DNA of 64,000 bases from Azospirillum sp. B21 (GTDB lineage Bacteria > Pseudomonadota > Alphaproteobacteria > Azospirillales > Azospirillaceae), in assembly GCF_008364825.1 (NCBI RefSeq), contig NZ_VTTO01000001.1, forward strand, positions 310,001-374,000. Direction: 5' to 3'. A program made the translations under genes and the position numbers. Shown here piece by piece: positions 16,862 through 26,078 of the stretch; positions within the stretch are counted from its first letter, which is position 1, and every line of letters begins with the position of its first letter. A model generated the notes under the pieces. The model searched no databases. It had not been told where the DNA came from and saw only the letters and a list, made by a program, of their open reading frames with translations.

Positions 16862-17647
16862 CTACCGATTGTAACGAGGGTTCATTTCTGATGGCCAAGT
16901 TCCACAGAAATAATTAAGAATTTCGCACATCATGTTATGGAATTCAACAACAACATTAACTACACTGTAGCTATATTCTGTGTATTTCAACCCAATCAAC
17001 ATATCAATATCTGGTTCACTGTCATACGTCATTTCAGCATATGTTCCACCAATACCTGCTATGCGGGGACCCATTACCTTTGCCTTTCCCATCCTTATAA
17101 CACTTCCATCGTTAGACCTTATAACCGTGTTCTCACCGAGCTCAGTCACAGCAAATGAAGGAACAAGCATATTGTGCTTCTGCCAATTACTTAAATGATT
17201 TAGTTCTGCTAAAATTTTGTTTCCTCCCGAAATAAAATCACGGTGGGATCGAATTTTGTTTACAAGAACGTCCTTTGCTTTATCCCGCATGTCTCCAACA
17301 AAAGATTGGTCGACAATCTTTTCAAGACCCTTAGCATTATCGCAAATAGGAAGTGTTTTTTTCTGGTCTCCAATATTTTGTGACCTACGGAGTCCCATCC
17401 AACAAAAATCTCCAACGGAACGCAAATTATGGCAAATGTCCCCAATCATGCAGGGAATGGTGTCAGGAACCGGCTCGGTAAGCTCAACATGCAGAAGATA
17501 GCCAGTGAAATCAGGAGCTTTGACCAATGACACATTAAATGGTTTTTTATCAGAAAAAGCTCCAATTTCTTTTTTAAGGCTTTCTATTAACCCATACGAC
17601 CACCTAATTTTACATGCAGCATGTTGAAATGAAATATGCGGCTCCAT
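16862..17647 (-). CDS. Hypothetical protein of the 'HNLRS' family, AT-rich, probably acquired
   Basis: The 261-residue product contains 'MIGDICHNLRSVGDFCWMGL' (about residues 86-105), which matches the G-D-x-x-H-N-L-R-S-A-L-D-H motif of a widespread family of uncharacterised bacterial proteins. Here the final DH is changed to DF. An alpha-helical N-terminus and a beta-rich C-terminus ('YSYSVVNVVVEFHNMMCEIL') follow the family pattern. There is no signal peptide or membrane segment. Codon use is AT-rich and unlike all neighbours, and the flanks are AT-rich, so recent transfer is likely. Family members are often found in accessory regions; no function is known. Confidence 0.75.
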   Translation of the reverse strand: MEPHISFQHAACKIRWSYGLIESLKKEIGAFSDKKPFNVSLVKAPDFTGYLLHVELTEPVPDTIPCMIGDICHNLRSVGDFCWMGLRRSQNIGDQKKTLPICDNAKGLEKIVDQSFVGDMRDKAKDVLVNKIRSHRDFISGGNKILAELNHLSNWQKHNMLVPSFAVTELGENTVIRSNDGSVIRMGKAKVMGPRIAGIGGTYAEMTYDSEPDIDMLIGLKYTEYSYSVVNVVVEFHNMMCEILNYFCGTWPSEMNPRYNR

Positions 17648-17882
17648 AAGCCCTCCTTTGCTGATAAGATTTGTCGTCTATTTCACAAAAATATTAGGCA
17701 CAACGAATTTTTACTCGCCAACATCAATTGAAAGAAGCGGTCTTAATCATTATACTCCCCATGAGAAGAATATATGATACCTCATAAAATTAGCTAATTA
17801 CGTCCGATTTTTCAACAACCAACCAAATGAAAACAGCCGGAAAAATATCCAACCATAGTATTCAAGACTCTCCTCTTGCTCC

Positions 17883-19073
17883 TCACCTCCCCAACTCCCG
17901 CATAGCCCCGTCCAGCCCCTCCAGCGTCAGTGGGAACATGCGCCCGCCCATCAGGCGCTGGAGCAGGCGGGTGCTTTCCGTGTAGTCCCAGTATTGCGGC
18001 GGGGTCGGGTTCAGCCACACCGCCTTGCCGTAGACCGACAGCAGGCGCTGCATCCACACCTGCCCGGCTTCCTCGTTCCAGTGCTCGACGCTGCCGCCGG
18101 GGTAGACGATCTCGTAGGGGCTCATGGCGGCGTCGCCGACGAAGACCAGCTTGTAGTCGGCGGGATAGGTGTGCAGGACATCCCAGGTGGACATGCGCTC
18201 CGTATGGCGCCGCGCGTTGTCGCGCCAGACGCCCTCATAGACGCAGTTGTGGAAGTAGAAGTGCTCCAGGTGCTTGAATTCGCTGCGCGCGGCGGAGAAC
18301 AGCTCCTCCACCAGCCGGATGTGGTCGTCCATCGAGCCGCCGATGTCGAGGAAGAGCAGCACCTTGATCGTGTTGTGCCGCTCCGGAACCATCTTCAGGT
18401 CGAGCCAGCCGGCGTTGTTGGCGGTGGCGCGGATGGTGCCGGGCAGGTCCAGTTCGCTGGCCGCGCCGCTGCGGGCGAATTTGCGCAGGCGGCGCAGCGC
18501 CACCTTGATGTTGCGGGTGCCGATTTCCACCCGGTCGTCCAGATTCTTGAACTCGCGGCGGTCCCACACCTTCACGGCGCGGCGGTGGCGGCTCTCGTGC
18601 TGGCCGATGCGCACGCCCTCCGGGTTGTAGCCGTAGGCGCCGAAGGGGGAGGTGCCGGCGGTGCCGATCCATTTCGATCCGCCCTGGTGCCGGCCCTTCT
18701 GCTCGGCAAGGCGCTGGGCCAGCGTCTCCATCAGCTTGTCCCAACCGCCGAGCGCCTGGACCTGCGCCTTCTCCTCGTCGGTCAGGAAGCGTTCGGCCAG
18801 CTTGCGCAGCCATTCCTCCGGCAGGTCGGTGACGGGGACCTCCTCTCCGGCGGGGGTGTCGTCGGTCAGGCCCTTGAAGGTGGCGCCGAAGACGCGGTCG
18901 AAGCGGTCGAGATTGCGCTCGTCCTTAACCAAGCATGCACGACTGAGGTAATAGAAATCCTCGACGCGGAAGGACGCGGTGCCCTGCTTCATGGCCTCCA
19001 TGAGCGTCAGGTACTCCGTCAGCGAGACGGGGACGCCGGCCTTGCGCAGATCGAAGAAGAAACTCGTGAACAT
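17883..19073 (-). CDS. CoxE-like VWA domain protein
   Basis: The 396-residue product begins MFTSFFFDLRKAGVPVSLTE, the usual N-terminus of CoxE-like proteins ('vWA domain containing CoxE-like'). The von Willebrand A fold lies in the second half, with the metal-ion-dependent adhesion motif 'LFLDIGGSMDDHI' (D-x-G-x-S) at about residue 245. Such proteins pair with MoxR-type AAA ATPases to mature or remodel metalloenzymes; no MoxR gene is adjacent here. The frame extends 53 codons upstream but conservation starts at this ATG. It is divergent from the HD hydrolase gene with a 61-base spacer. Confidence 0.85.
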   Translation of the reverse strand: MFTSFFFDLRKAGVPVSLTEYLTLMEAMKQGTASFRVEDFYYLSRACLVKDERNLDRFDRVFGATFKGLTDDTPAGEEVPVTDLPEEWLRKLAERFLTDEEKAQVQALGGWDKLMETLAQRLAEQKGRHQGGSKWIGTAGTSPFGAYGYNPEGVRIGQHESRHRRAVKVWDRREFKNLDDRVEIGTRNIKVALRRLRKFARSGAASELDLPGTIRATANNAGWLDLKMVPERHNTIKVLLFLDIGGSMDDHIRLVEELFSAARSEFKHLEHFYFHNCVYEGVWRDNARRHTERMSTWDVLHTYPADYKLVFVGDAAMSPYEIVYPGGSVEHWNEEAGQVWMQRLLSVYGKAVWLNPTPPQYWDYTESTRLLQRLMGGRMFPLTLEGLDGAMRELGR

Positions 19074-19134
19074 GAGAGCGGTCCTTCGCACGGTCCTACC
19101 AAGCGGAGAGTAATACCCCAGCCGAGAGAACACC

Positions 19135-19713
19135 ATGAGCCTGCCAAACGCTTCATTGCCGAACGCCCCCCTCCTCGATTTCGCGCGGGCGCTGGATTTC
19201 GCCGCGCACAAGCACATCGACCAGCGCCGCAAGGGCGTGCGCGCCGAGCCCTATGTCAACCACCTGTCGGAGGTGGCCCTGCTGGTGGCGGAGGCGACGG
19301 CGGGCAAGGACCCGGTCGTGGTGATCGCCGCCCTGCTGCACGACACGCTGGAGGACACCGACGCCAGCTATGAGGAGATCGAGCAGCTGTTCGGTGTGGA
19401 GGTGGTGCAGGTCGTCGCCGAGACCACCGACGACAAGCGCATGTCGAAGGCCGAGCGCAAGCAGCACCAGATCGACGCCGCGCCCCATGCCTCGACGCGG
19501 GCGAAGCTGGTGAAGCTGGCCGACAAGGTGTCGAACCTGCGCTCTATGGCGCACAGCCCGCCCGCCGACTGGCCGCTGTCGCGCAAGGTCGAGTATTTCG
19601 AATGGGCGCATGCGGTGGTCGCCGGCCTGCGCGGCACCGACGCCCGGCTGGAGGCCCTGTTCGACCGCGCCTATCACGACGGGCTGGCGGAACTGCGCGG
19701 ACAGAATGGATAA
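19135..19713 (+). CDS. HD-domain phosphohydrolase, SpoT/Mesh1-like
   Basis: The 192-residue product is a stand-alone HD domain resembling the hydrolase half of RelA/SpoT proteins. It has 'YVNHLSEVALLV' (H43), 'IAALLHDTLEDTDASYEEIE' (H69, D70, E73, D74) and 'LVKLADKVSNLRSM' with the distal metal/base ligands. There is no synthetase, TGS or ACT domain. It probably hydrolyses (p)ppGpp or a related nucleotide, as Mesh1-type small alarmone hydrolases do, but other pyrophosphates are possible. It starts 61 bases from the divergent VWA gene. DksA, a ppGpp co-factor, is encoded elsewhere in the window but not linked. Confidence 0.82.
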   Translation: MSLPNASLPNAPLLDFARALDFAAHKHIDQRRKGVRAEPYVNHLSEVALLVAEATAGKDPVVVIAALLHDTLEDTDASYEEIEQLFGVEVVQVVAETTDDKRMSKAERKQHQIDAAPHASTRAKLVKLADKVSNLRSMAHSPPADWPLSRKVEYFEWAHAVVAGLRGTDARLEALFDRAYHDGLAELRGQNG

Positions 19714-19820
19714 AGCCGGGGCCGGATTGACATCGCGCAATGCGGCTTCATGACGGAAGTCTTATGGAGAAGGGACGAAGCTGACGCCACCCGTGCCGCT
19801 GACGGCCGAGGAACCACGCC

Positions 19821-21338
19821 ATGTCCCTTCCGCAAGACGACTCCACCCTCACCCGTCGCCCCGCTCAAGCGGCCAAGCAAGCCGCACCGGCCCAGACCGA
19901 GCCGCATGAGGAGCCGGGCCGGCACTGGTTCATCAACCGCCCGAAAGTCTATGCCGCGGACGTCAAGGGGCGCTTCCGCCAACTGAAATGGGCGGCCCTG
20001 ATCGTGCTGCTGGCGATCTACTACATCACGCCGTGGATTCGCTGGGAACGCGGGCCGGGCATCCCGGACCAAGCCGTTCTGGTCGACATGGTCGGGCGCC
20101 GCGCCTATTTCCTGTGGATCGAGATCTGGCCGCAGGAGGTCTATTACCTGACCGGCCTGCTGATCCTGGGCACCTTCGGCATCTTCTTCGCCACCACGCT
20201 GGCCGGGCGCATCTGGTGCGGCTATGCCTGCCCGCAGACGGTGTGGACCGACCTGTTCATGTGGGTGGAGCGCAAGATCGAAGGGCCGCGCACCGCCCGC
20301 ATCCGGCTGGACAAGGCGCCGATGACCGGGGCCAAGCTGGCGCGCAAGACCGCCAAGCATGCGGCGTGGGTGGCGATCTCGGTGATGACCGGCGGGGCGT
20401 GGGTCTTCTACTTCAACGACGCGCCGACGCTGATGAACGACCTGCTGCATGGGAACATCACCAGCGGCGTGGCAACCTTCATCGCGCTGTTCAGCTTCAC
20501 GACATATTTCTTCGCCGGCTGGGCGCGCGAGCAGATCTGTATCTATGTCTGCCCGTGGCGCAGCTTCCAGTCGGCGATGGTCGACGAGGACACCTTCCTG
20601 GTCACCTATGAGGACTGGCGCGGCGAGGGCCGCGCGCCGCTGCGCAAGTCGCAGAGCTGGGACGACCGCAAGGCGGCGGGGCTGGGCGACTGCATCGACT
20701 GCAAGCAGTGCGTCCATGTCTGCCCCACCGGCACCGACATCCGCGAAGGCCAGCAGATCTCCTGCATCGGCTGCGGCCTATGCGTCGATGCCTGCAACGA
20801 CGTGATGCGGCAGATCGGCCGGCCCATCGACCTCGTGCGCTTCGACACCCAGTCCAACCAGATCGCCAAGATCGACGGCAAGCCGGAACGGGTGAAGCTG
20901 GTGCGCGCCCGCACCGTCATCTATTCGCTGATCATGCTCGTCGTGGCCTGCGCCATGGCGATCGCCCTGGTGCTGCGCCCGACGCTGGACGTCAGCGTGC
21001 TGCGCGACCGGGCGCCGCTGTTCGTGACGCTGTCCGACGGATCGGTGCAGAACGCCTACACCATCAAGGTGCTGAACAAGACGCACATCGCCCGCAATTA
21101 TGCGGTGACGGTCGATGGGCTGCGCGACGCGCATCTGTCGGTGGCCGGCAATGACGAGGCCGGCAGCGGCGGCAGCCTGACGCTGCGGGCGGAGGCCGAC
21201 TCGGTTGCGACCTACCGCGTGTTCGTGAAGGTGCCGGCGGCGGCGGTGAAGTCCGGCTCGACGGATGTGGCGGTGATCGCCAAGGACCAGACGAGCGGCG
21301 AAGTCGGCCGCCATGTCAGCGTGTTCATGGCGCCGTGA
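19821..21338 (+). CDS. ccoG: Cytochrome c oxidase accessory protein CcoG (FixG/RdxA)
   Basis: Membrane iron-sulfur protein that reduces copper for assembly of the CuB centre of cbb3-type cytochrome oxidase. The 505-residue product has several membrane helices (about 50-70, 95-115, 170-190, 215-235, 365-385). Two [4Fe-4S] motifs lie from about residue 291: 'CIDCKQCVHVCPTGTDIREG' then 'CIGCGLCVDACNDVM'. The N-terminal 'HWFINRPKVYAADVKGRFR' and the periplasmic immunoglobulin-like C-terminal domain also match. The ccoNOPQ and ccoHIS genes that usually adjoin it are absent here; upstream is the HD hydrolase. High confidence. Confidence 0.95.
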   Translation: MSLPQDDSTLTRRPAQAAKQAAPAQTEPHEEPGRHWFINRPKVYAADVKGRFRQLKWAALIVLLAIYYITPWIRWERGPGIPDQAVLVDMVGRRAYFLWIEIWPQEVYYLTGLLILGTFGIFFATTLAGRIWCGYACPQTVWTDLFMWVERKIEGPRTARIRLDKAPMTGAKLARKTAKHAAWVAISVMTGGAWVFYFNDAPTLMNDLLHGNITSGVATFIALFSFTTYFFAGWAREQICIYVCPWRSFQSAMVDEDTFLVTYEDWRGEGRAPLRKSQSWDDRKAAGLGDCIDCKQCVHVCPTGTDIREGQQISCIGCGLCVDACNDVMRQIGRPIDLVRFDTQSNQIAKIDGKPERVKLVRARTVIYSLIMLVVACAMAIALVLRPTLDVSVLRDRAPLFVTLSDGSVQNAYTIKVLNKTHIARNYAVTVDGLRDAHLSVAGNDEAGSGGSLTLRAEADSVATYRVFVKVPAAAVKSGSTDVAVIAKDQTSGEVGRHVSVFMAP

Positions 21339-21360
21339 GAGCGTCGTTTTCCGGGGCGTA

Positions 21361-21473
21361 TCCCCTCTCCCCCCCGGGGAGAGGGTCAGGGTGAGGGGGA
21401 TGCGCGGCGGGACTTCGGGGGAGGTTCGGCATGTGCGTCCCCCTCACCCAGCCCTCTCCCCGGGGGGAGAGGG
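21361..21473. repeat. Inverted-repeat intergenic element, family A, copy 1
   Basis: A TCCCCTCTCC...GGGTGAGGGGGA unit (21361-21400) is followed 37 bases later by its inverted copy TCCCCCTCACCC...GGGGAGAGGG (21438-21473). Each unit is itself a small hairpin. It fills the space between the convergent ccoG and glnD genes and may act as a bidirectional terminator or REP/MITE-like element. Confidence 0.85.
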
Positions 21474-21498
21474 TTACCGCTCCGGGGGGAAGGGGTTT

Positions 21499-24345
21499 CT
21501 ATGCCCCCGTCACCTTCGTCCGCGTCCGCTTCACGGTGGCAGGCGGCGGGGCGTCGCCGGTGGGATCGTCCAGCGCGCTCAGCAGGCGTTCCTTGATCTT
21601 CGCCAGCTTGCCCTCATGCGTCACCTTCAGGCCGAAGACGTCCTTCACATAGAAGACGTCGATGGCCTTCTCGCCGAAGGTGGAGACCTTGGCCGAGCTG
21701 ATCTGCAGGGTCAGGTTCGAAAGCGCCCGGGTCAGGTCGTAGAGCAGGCCGGGTCGGTCGCGGCCGTTCACCTCGATCACCGTGTGGGTGGTGGAGGCGT
21801 TGTTGTCGATCAGCACGCGCGGCGGCACATGGAAGACGCGGGTGCGGCTGGCCTGGGTGGTGCGGCGGGTGGACAGGTCGTTCAGCGGCTTCAACTGGCC
21901 CGACAGCACCTTCTCGATCATCACCGACAGCTTGGCGAGCTTGTCGCCGCTTTCGAAAGCCCCGCCGCCGGCGGCGTCCTGGACGGAGAAGACGTCGAGC
22001 GCCATGCCGTTGGTCATGGTGAAGATGCGGGCATCGACGATGTCGGCACCACAGGCGGCCAGCGCCCCGGCAAGGCGCGAGAACAGGCCGCTGTGGTCGG
22101 TGGCGTAGATCGTCACCTCCGTCACCGCGCGGCCGCGGTCGACGCGGGTTTCAACCGTCAGGGGACGCTGCTCCCGCTCGGCATCGCGGACGATGCGGGC
22201 CTGATGGGCCAGCGTGTCGGTGTCGAAAGCCAGCCAATAGCCGGGATAGCCCAGGCCCTTGTGATGCTCGAAGGCGGCGTCGTCGAAGTCGGTCAGCTCG
22301 GCGCGCAGCGCCGACTGGGCGGCCTGGATGCGGCGTCCCCTGCCCTCCACCGTCATGCCGCCGGACATCACCTCTTCGGAACGGTTGTAGAGTTCGCGGA
22401 GAAGCGTGGCCTTCCAGTTGTTCCAGCGTTGCGGCCCCACCGCGCGGATGTCCGCCACCGTCAGCACCAGCAGCAGGCGCAGCCGTTCCGGCGACTGGAC
22501 CAGCGCCACGAAATCGCGGACGGTCTTGTCGTCCTCCAGGTCGCGCTTGAAGGCGGTGTGCGACATGGCGAGGTGCCAGCGCACCAGCCACGCCACCGTT
22601 TCCGTTTCCTCCGCCGTCAGGCCAAGGCGCGGGCAGAGCTTCTCGGCGACGCGGGCACCCAGCACCGAATGGTCGCCGCCGCGGCCCTTGGCGATGTCGT
22701 GCAGCAGCACGGCGACGTAGAGCGCCCGCTTCGACACCACCTTGTGGATCACCTCGGTGGACAGCGGCAACTCGTCGGCATGCTCGCGCGAGGCGATCTT
22801 GTGCAGGATGCCGAGGGCGAACAGCGTGTGCTCGTCCACCGTGTAGACATGGTACATGTCATACTGCATCTGCGCGACGACCCGGCCGAAATCGGGGATG
22901 AAGCGGGCCATCACCCCGGCCTCGTTCATGCGGCGCAGCGTGATCTCCGGATCCTTCGGCCCGGTCAGGATGTCCAGGAACAGCCGGTTGGCCTCCGGAT
23001 CGTTGCGCAGCTTCGGGCCGATGGCCGACAGCGAGCGGGTGATGGAGCGCAGCGCCGCCGGGTGGATGTCGATGTCGTGGATCTGGGCGGTATGGAACAG
23101 GCGGATCATGTCAATCGGCTGTTCCTTGAACTGCTTGTCGCTGCGGGCGTTCAGCCGCTCGCCGTCGACGATGAAGCCGTCCACGTCCTTGCGCCGGGCG
23201 ACGGAGGCGAGGCGCAGCAGGTTGAACTTGGGCGGGCGCTTCGACTCAGCTTCCAGCGCGGCGCAGAAGATGCGCGTCAGGTCGCCGACATCCTTGGCGA
23301 CCAGGAAATAGTGCTTCATGAAGCGCTCGACGCCCTTGGTGCCGGCATGGTCGGTGTAGCCCATGGCGGCGCCGATGCTGGTCTGGACGTCGAAGGTCAG
23401 GCGGTCTTCCAAGCGGCCGGTCAGGTAATGCAGGTGGCAGCGCGCGGTCCACAGGAAGTTCTGCGCCTTGGCGAAGCGCTGCGCCTCCTCCGGCGTCAGC
23501 ACCTTCTTGCCGACCAGCTCGTCGACGCCCTCGACCCGGTAGAGGTACTTGGCGATCCAGAACAGGGTCTGCAGGTCGCGCAAGCCGCCCTTGCCGTCCT
23601 TCAGGTTGGGTTCCAGCACATAGCGGCTGTCGCCCATCTTCAGATGGCGGTTGTCGCGCTCCGCCAGCTTGGCCTCGACGAATTCGGGGCCGGAGCCGGC
23701 GACGACCTCCTTGTCGTAGCGCTTGCGCAGCTCGGCGAACAGCTTCCCCGGACCCCAGAGATAGCGCGATTCGAGAATGGCGGTGCGGATGGTGACGTCG
23801 GCCTTGGACTGGCGGATGCAGTCGTCGACGCTACGCACGGCATGGCCGACTTTCAACCCCAGATCCCACAGGATGTAGAGCATGTATTCGACCACCTGCT
23901 CCACCCGCGGCGTGCGCTTGTAGGGCAGCAGGAACAGCAGGTCGATGTCGGAAAAGGGCGCCAGCTCGCCGCGGCCGTAGCCGCCGGTGGCCGCAACGTC
24001 GAACACCTCGCCGGAGGTCGGGTTGGCGGTGGGGAAGATGAAGCGGACGGTGAAGTCGGCCAGTGTGCCCACCACCCGGTCGGCGAGGTAGCAGTTCTCC
24101 CGCACGCACTGCTCGCCCGACCCGCCGTCGTCGAAGCGCCGCCGCACCTCCGCCCGCCCCTCGGCCAGCGCCTTGCGCAGGCAGGCGATCAGCGCCGGGC
24201 GCAGCTTGTCGCCGGTGCCGTGTTCGGCGACCAGATCCTCAAGCTCCCCCGACAGCTGGCGGCGGGAGATGATAGCGCGCTTGTTCGGGATGGCCGGCGC
24301 GGGCAATTCGGGCGGAGTCGGCGTCTTGGAGCGGGCGGACAGCAT
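21499..24345 (-). CDS. glnD: [Protein-PII] uridylyltransferase / uridylyl-removing enzyme
   Basis: Senses glutamine and uridylylates or deuridylylates PII proteins, controlling nitrogen assimilation and, in diazotrophs, nitrogen fixation. The 948-residue product has the nucleotidyltransferase motif 'GGYGRGELAPFSDIDLLFLL' (about 121-140) and the PII-UTase helical domain ('LKDGKGGLRDLQTLFWIAKY'). The HD domain reads 'AVLLHDIAKGRGGDHSVLGA' near residue 548, and two C-terminal ACT domains contain 'TDHSGLFSRLAGALAACGAD' and 'RDRPGLLYDLTRALSNLT'. The ATG at 24345 gives the family length (the enzyme is about 930 residues in azospirilla); a longer open frame upstream is shadow. Family A repeat elements lie on both sides. 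Confidence 0.96.
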   Translation of the reverse strand: MLSARSKTPTPPELPAPAIPNKRAIISRRQLSGELEDLVAEHGTGDKLRPALIACLRKALAEGRAEVRRRFDDGGSGEQCVRENCYLADRVVGTLADFTVRFIFPTANPTSGEVFDVAATGGYGRGELAPFSDIDLLFLLPYKRTPRVEQVVEYMLYILWDLGLKVGHAVRSVDDCIRQSKADVTIRTAILESRYLWGPGKLFAELRKRYDKEVVAGSGPEFVEAKLAERDNRHLKMGDSRYVLEPNLKDGKGGLRDLQTLFWIAKYLYRVEGVDELVGKKVLTPEEAQRFAKAQNFLWTARCHLHYLTGRLEDRLTFDVQTSIGAAMGYTDHAGTKGVERFMKHYFLVAKDVGDLTRIFCAALEAESKRPPKFNLLRLASVARRKDVDGFIVDGERLNARSDKQFKEQPIDMIRLFHTAQIHDIDIHPAALRSITRSLSAIGPKLRNDPEANRLFLDILTGPKDPEITLRRMNEAGVMARFIPDFGRVVAQMQYDMYHVYTVDEHTLFALGILHKIASREHADELPLSTEVIHKVVSKRALYVAVLLHDIAKGRGGDHSVLGARVAEKLCPRLGLTAEETETVAWLVRWHLAMSHTAFKRDLEDDKTVRDFVALVQSPERLRLLLVLTVADIRAVGPQRWNNWKATLLRELYNRSEEVMSGGMTVEGRGRRIQAAQSALRAELTDFDDAAFEHHKGLGYPGYWLAFDTDTLAHQARIVRDAEREQRPLTVETRVDRGRAVTEVTIYATDHSGLFSRLAGALAACGADIVDARIFTMTNGMALDVFSVQDAAGGGAFESGDKLAKLSVMIEKVLSGQLKPLNDLSTRRTTQASRTRVFHVPPRVLIDNNASTTHTVIEVNGRDRPGLLYDLTRALSNLTLQISSAKVSTFGEKAIDVFYVKDVFGLKVTHEGKLAKIKERLLSALDDPTGDAPPPATVKRTRTKVTGA

Positions 24346-24550
24346 CGGTCGGGGAAAACCTCGGCATTCTGGCGGCTTTCGGGCGATCCGGACTGGCCGC
24401 GGCGTTCGCACTATAGCGGTAAAGCCTTCAGGTAGCACGCCCGCACTGGAAAACCAGCCCCGCCGCCATGGCGGAGTGACGGCCGTCACAGCGGCACCCG
24501 GATTGCGGAGACAGACTGTCCCCCATGGATCGGAACAGGGGAGACTGACC

Positions 24551-24898
24551 ATGACCGGCGGGAAGAGCACAGGTCGCGCGGTGGGCGAAGCCTCGGTGAA
24601 GGCGCGGCGGGAACTGGCGGCGCTGAACGATGCGCTGACGCTGGCCGAACGGGGCCTGGGCCGCCAATCGACGGCGGCGCTGATGGCGCGGCTTCTGAGG
24701 GTGGCGGCGATGTATCCGCGGTCGGTGGACGACACGCTGATGTGGCAGGTCACCGACCTCGTCACCGGCGACGACGTGTCGGATCCCGTGAAGCTGACGC
24801 TGATCCGCATGGGCTGGGCGTCCATCGTCCAGGCGCAGTACCGGGCGCATGGGCTGCGGCTGGTGGAGCGGCGGGTGGCGGTGAAGGCGGCGGCGTGA
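24551..24898 (+). CDS. Hypothetical protein, 115 residues
   Basis: A helical, Ala/Arg-rich protein without cysteine, signal peptide or membrane segment. It contains 'RRELAALNDALTLAERGLGR' and a conserved-looking C-terminal half, 'MGWASIVQAQYRAHGLRLVE'. It is divergent from glnD and starts 206 bases from it. AGGGGAGAC about eight bases ahead of the ATG gives a plausible ribosome binding site. The coding frame has third-position GC as in neighbours. No family recognised. Confidence 0.6.
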   Translation: MTGGKSTGRAVGEASVKARRELAALNDALTLAERGLGRQSTAALMARLLRVAAMYPRSVDDTLMWQVTDLVTGDDVSDPVKLTLIRMGWASIVQAQYRAHGLRLVERRVAVKAAA

Positions 24899-24919
24899 GG
24901 GTTGCAGCGCGCGTGTGGA

Positions 24920-25060
24920 TCCCCTCTCCCCCCGGGGAGAGGGTTAGGGTGAGGGGGAAGCGCGGCGTGGACTGCCGAGGATCGGGCACTCCGCTCTCCA
25001 ATCGACTCCACCCAATGCATCCCCCTCACCCCGACCCTCTCCCCGGGGGGGAGAGGGGGA
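24920..25060. repeat. Inverted-repeat intergenic element, family A, copy 2
   Basis: TCCCCTCTCCCCCC...GGGTGAGGGGGA (24920-24958) and the inverted CCCCCTCACCCCGA...GAGAGGGGGA (25021-25060) flank a 62-base centre whose start (AGCGCGGCGTGGACT) resembles that of copy 1 (TGCGCGGCGGGACTT). It is therefore the same composite element. Confidence 0.85.
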
Positions 25061-25126
25061 TTTGGGAGTTTAGCGCCGTTGCCCCGTGGCGACCGCCGCG
25101 CTTATGCTGGCCTCCCTTCCACGGCC

Positions 25127-25933
25127 ATGGACCGTCCGGTGCTGTCCTTCATCCTGTCGAAGCTGCTTTGGGGCGTGGTGGCGCCGGGCAATGCGCTGGT
25201 TCTGGCCGTGGCTATGGGGGCGCTGCTGCTGCGGACACGGCGCTGGCAACGGGCGGGCAAGCGGATGGTCACGCTGGCGGCGGTCCTGCTGCTTCTGGTC
25301 ACCTACACCGGGCTGGGCGCGCTGGTGGCGCTGCCGCTGGAAGACCGTTTCGCCAGGATCGAGCCGGAAGGGCGCATCGACGGCATCATCATGCTGGGCG
25401 GCGCCCTAAACCCGCCGATCACCGCCGACCGCGGCGATCCCTCTCTCAACGACGCGGCGGAGCGGATCCTGGGCTTCGCCGACCTCGTCCGCCGCCACCC
25501 CGATGCCAAGGCGGTCTTTACCGGCGGGTCGGGCCGGCTGCTGGGGCAGGAATACAAGGAGGACGTGACCGCCCGCGCCGCATTGGCGCAGGCCGGCATC
25601 CCCGACGACCGCGTGATCTACGAGGCGCAATCCCGCAACACCTGGGAAAACGCCGTGTTCAGCAAGGATATGGTGAAGCCGGCGCCGGGGGAGCGCTGGG
25701 TGCTCGTCACCTCCGCCATGCACATGCCGCGGTCGGTCGGCATCTTCCGTGCCGTCGGCTGGGAGGTGATCCCCTACCCCGTCGATTACCGCACCCGCAC
25801 CGGCGCCAAACCCTATCTGCGCTTCGAGTTCGGCCAGAATCTGGTGATCCTCGACGATGCGGTGCGGGAATGGATCGGCTTGACCGCCTATTGGATGATG
25901 GGCCGCACCGAGGCGCTGTTCCCGGCGCCCTGA
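25127..25933 (+). CDS. YdcF/ElyC family (DUF218) membrane protein
   Basis: The 268-residue product has two N-terminal membrane segments (about 9-30 and 45-65) and a periplasmic DUF218 domain. Motifs are 'GIIMLGGALNP', 'AKAVFTGGSGRLLG', 'YEAQSRNTWENA' and 'WVLVTSAMHMPRSVGIFRAV'. ElyC-type members affect peptidoglycan assembly and enterobacterial-antigen lipid carriers; YdcF binds SAM. The N-W-E-N-A and S-A-x-H-M-P-R-x motifs are intact. It precedes the cell-wall genes rlpA and dacC, which fits an envelope role. Confidence 0.85.
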   Translation: MDRPVLSFILSKLLWGVVAPGNALVLAVAMGALLLRTRRWQRAGKRMVTLAAVLLLLVTYTGLGALVALPLEDRFARIEPEGRIDGIIMLGGALNPPITADRGDPSLNDAAERILGFADLVRRHPDAKAVFTGGSGRLLGQEYKEDVTARAALAQAGIPDDRVIYEAQSRNTWENAVFSKDMVKPAPGERWVLVTSAMHMPRSVGIFRAVGWEVIPYPVDYRTRTGAKPYLRFEFGQNLVILDDAVREWIGLTAYWMMGRTEALFPAP

Positions 25934-26078
25934 TCTTCAGGGTCATACTCCGCCTGTGTCCCCCGCCTGTGTCATCGTGTTTCCCGACGTTTCCGGGCAT
26001 TGGCGCGGCCGTGCCACTCCGCTAGAGTGCCGCCGCCTTGGCGGTTCGAGGCGACCGGGAGATCGAGGGGTTTGGCGG

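Noticed and set aside
19135..19713. Full RelA/SpoT alarmone synthetase
   Set aside because: Only the HD hydrolase domain is present; synthetase, TGS and ACT domains are absent.
21313..24435. 1040-codon open frame on the plus strand opposite glnD
   Set aside because: It is antisense to a clear full-length GlnD with all motifs; its composition is what the opposite strand of a GC-rich gene gives, and it has no recognisable domain.
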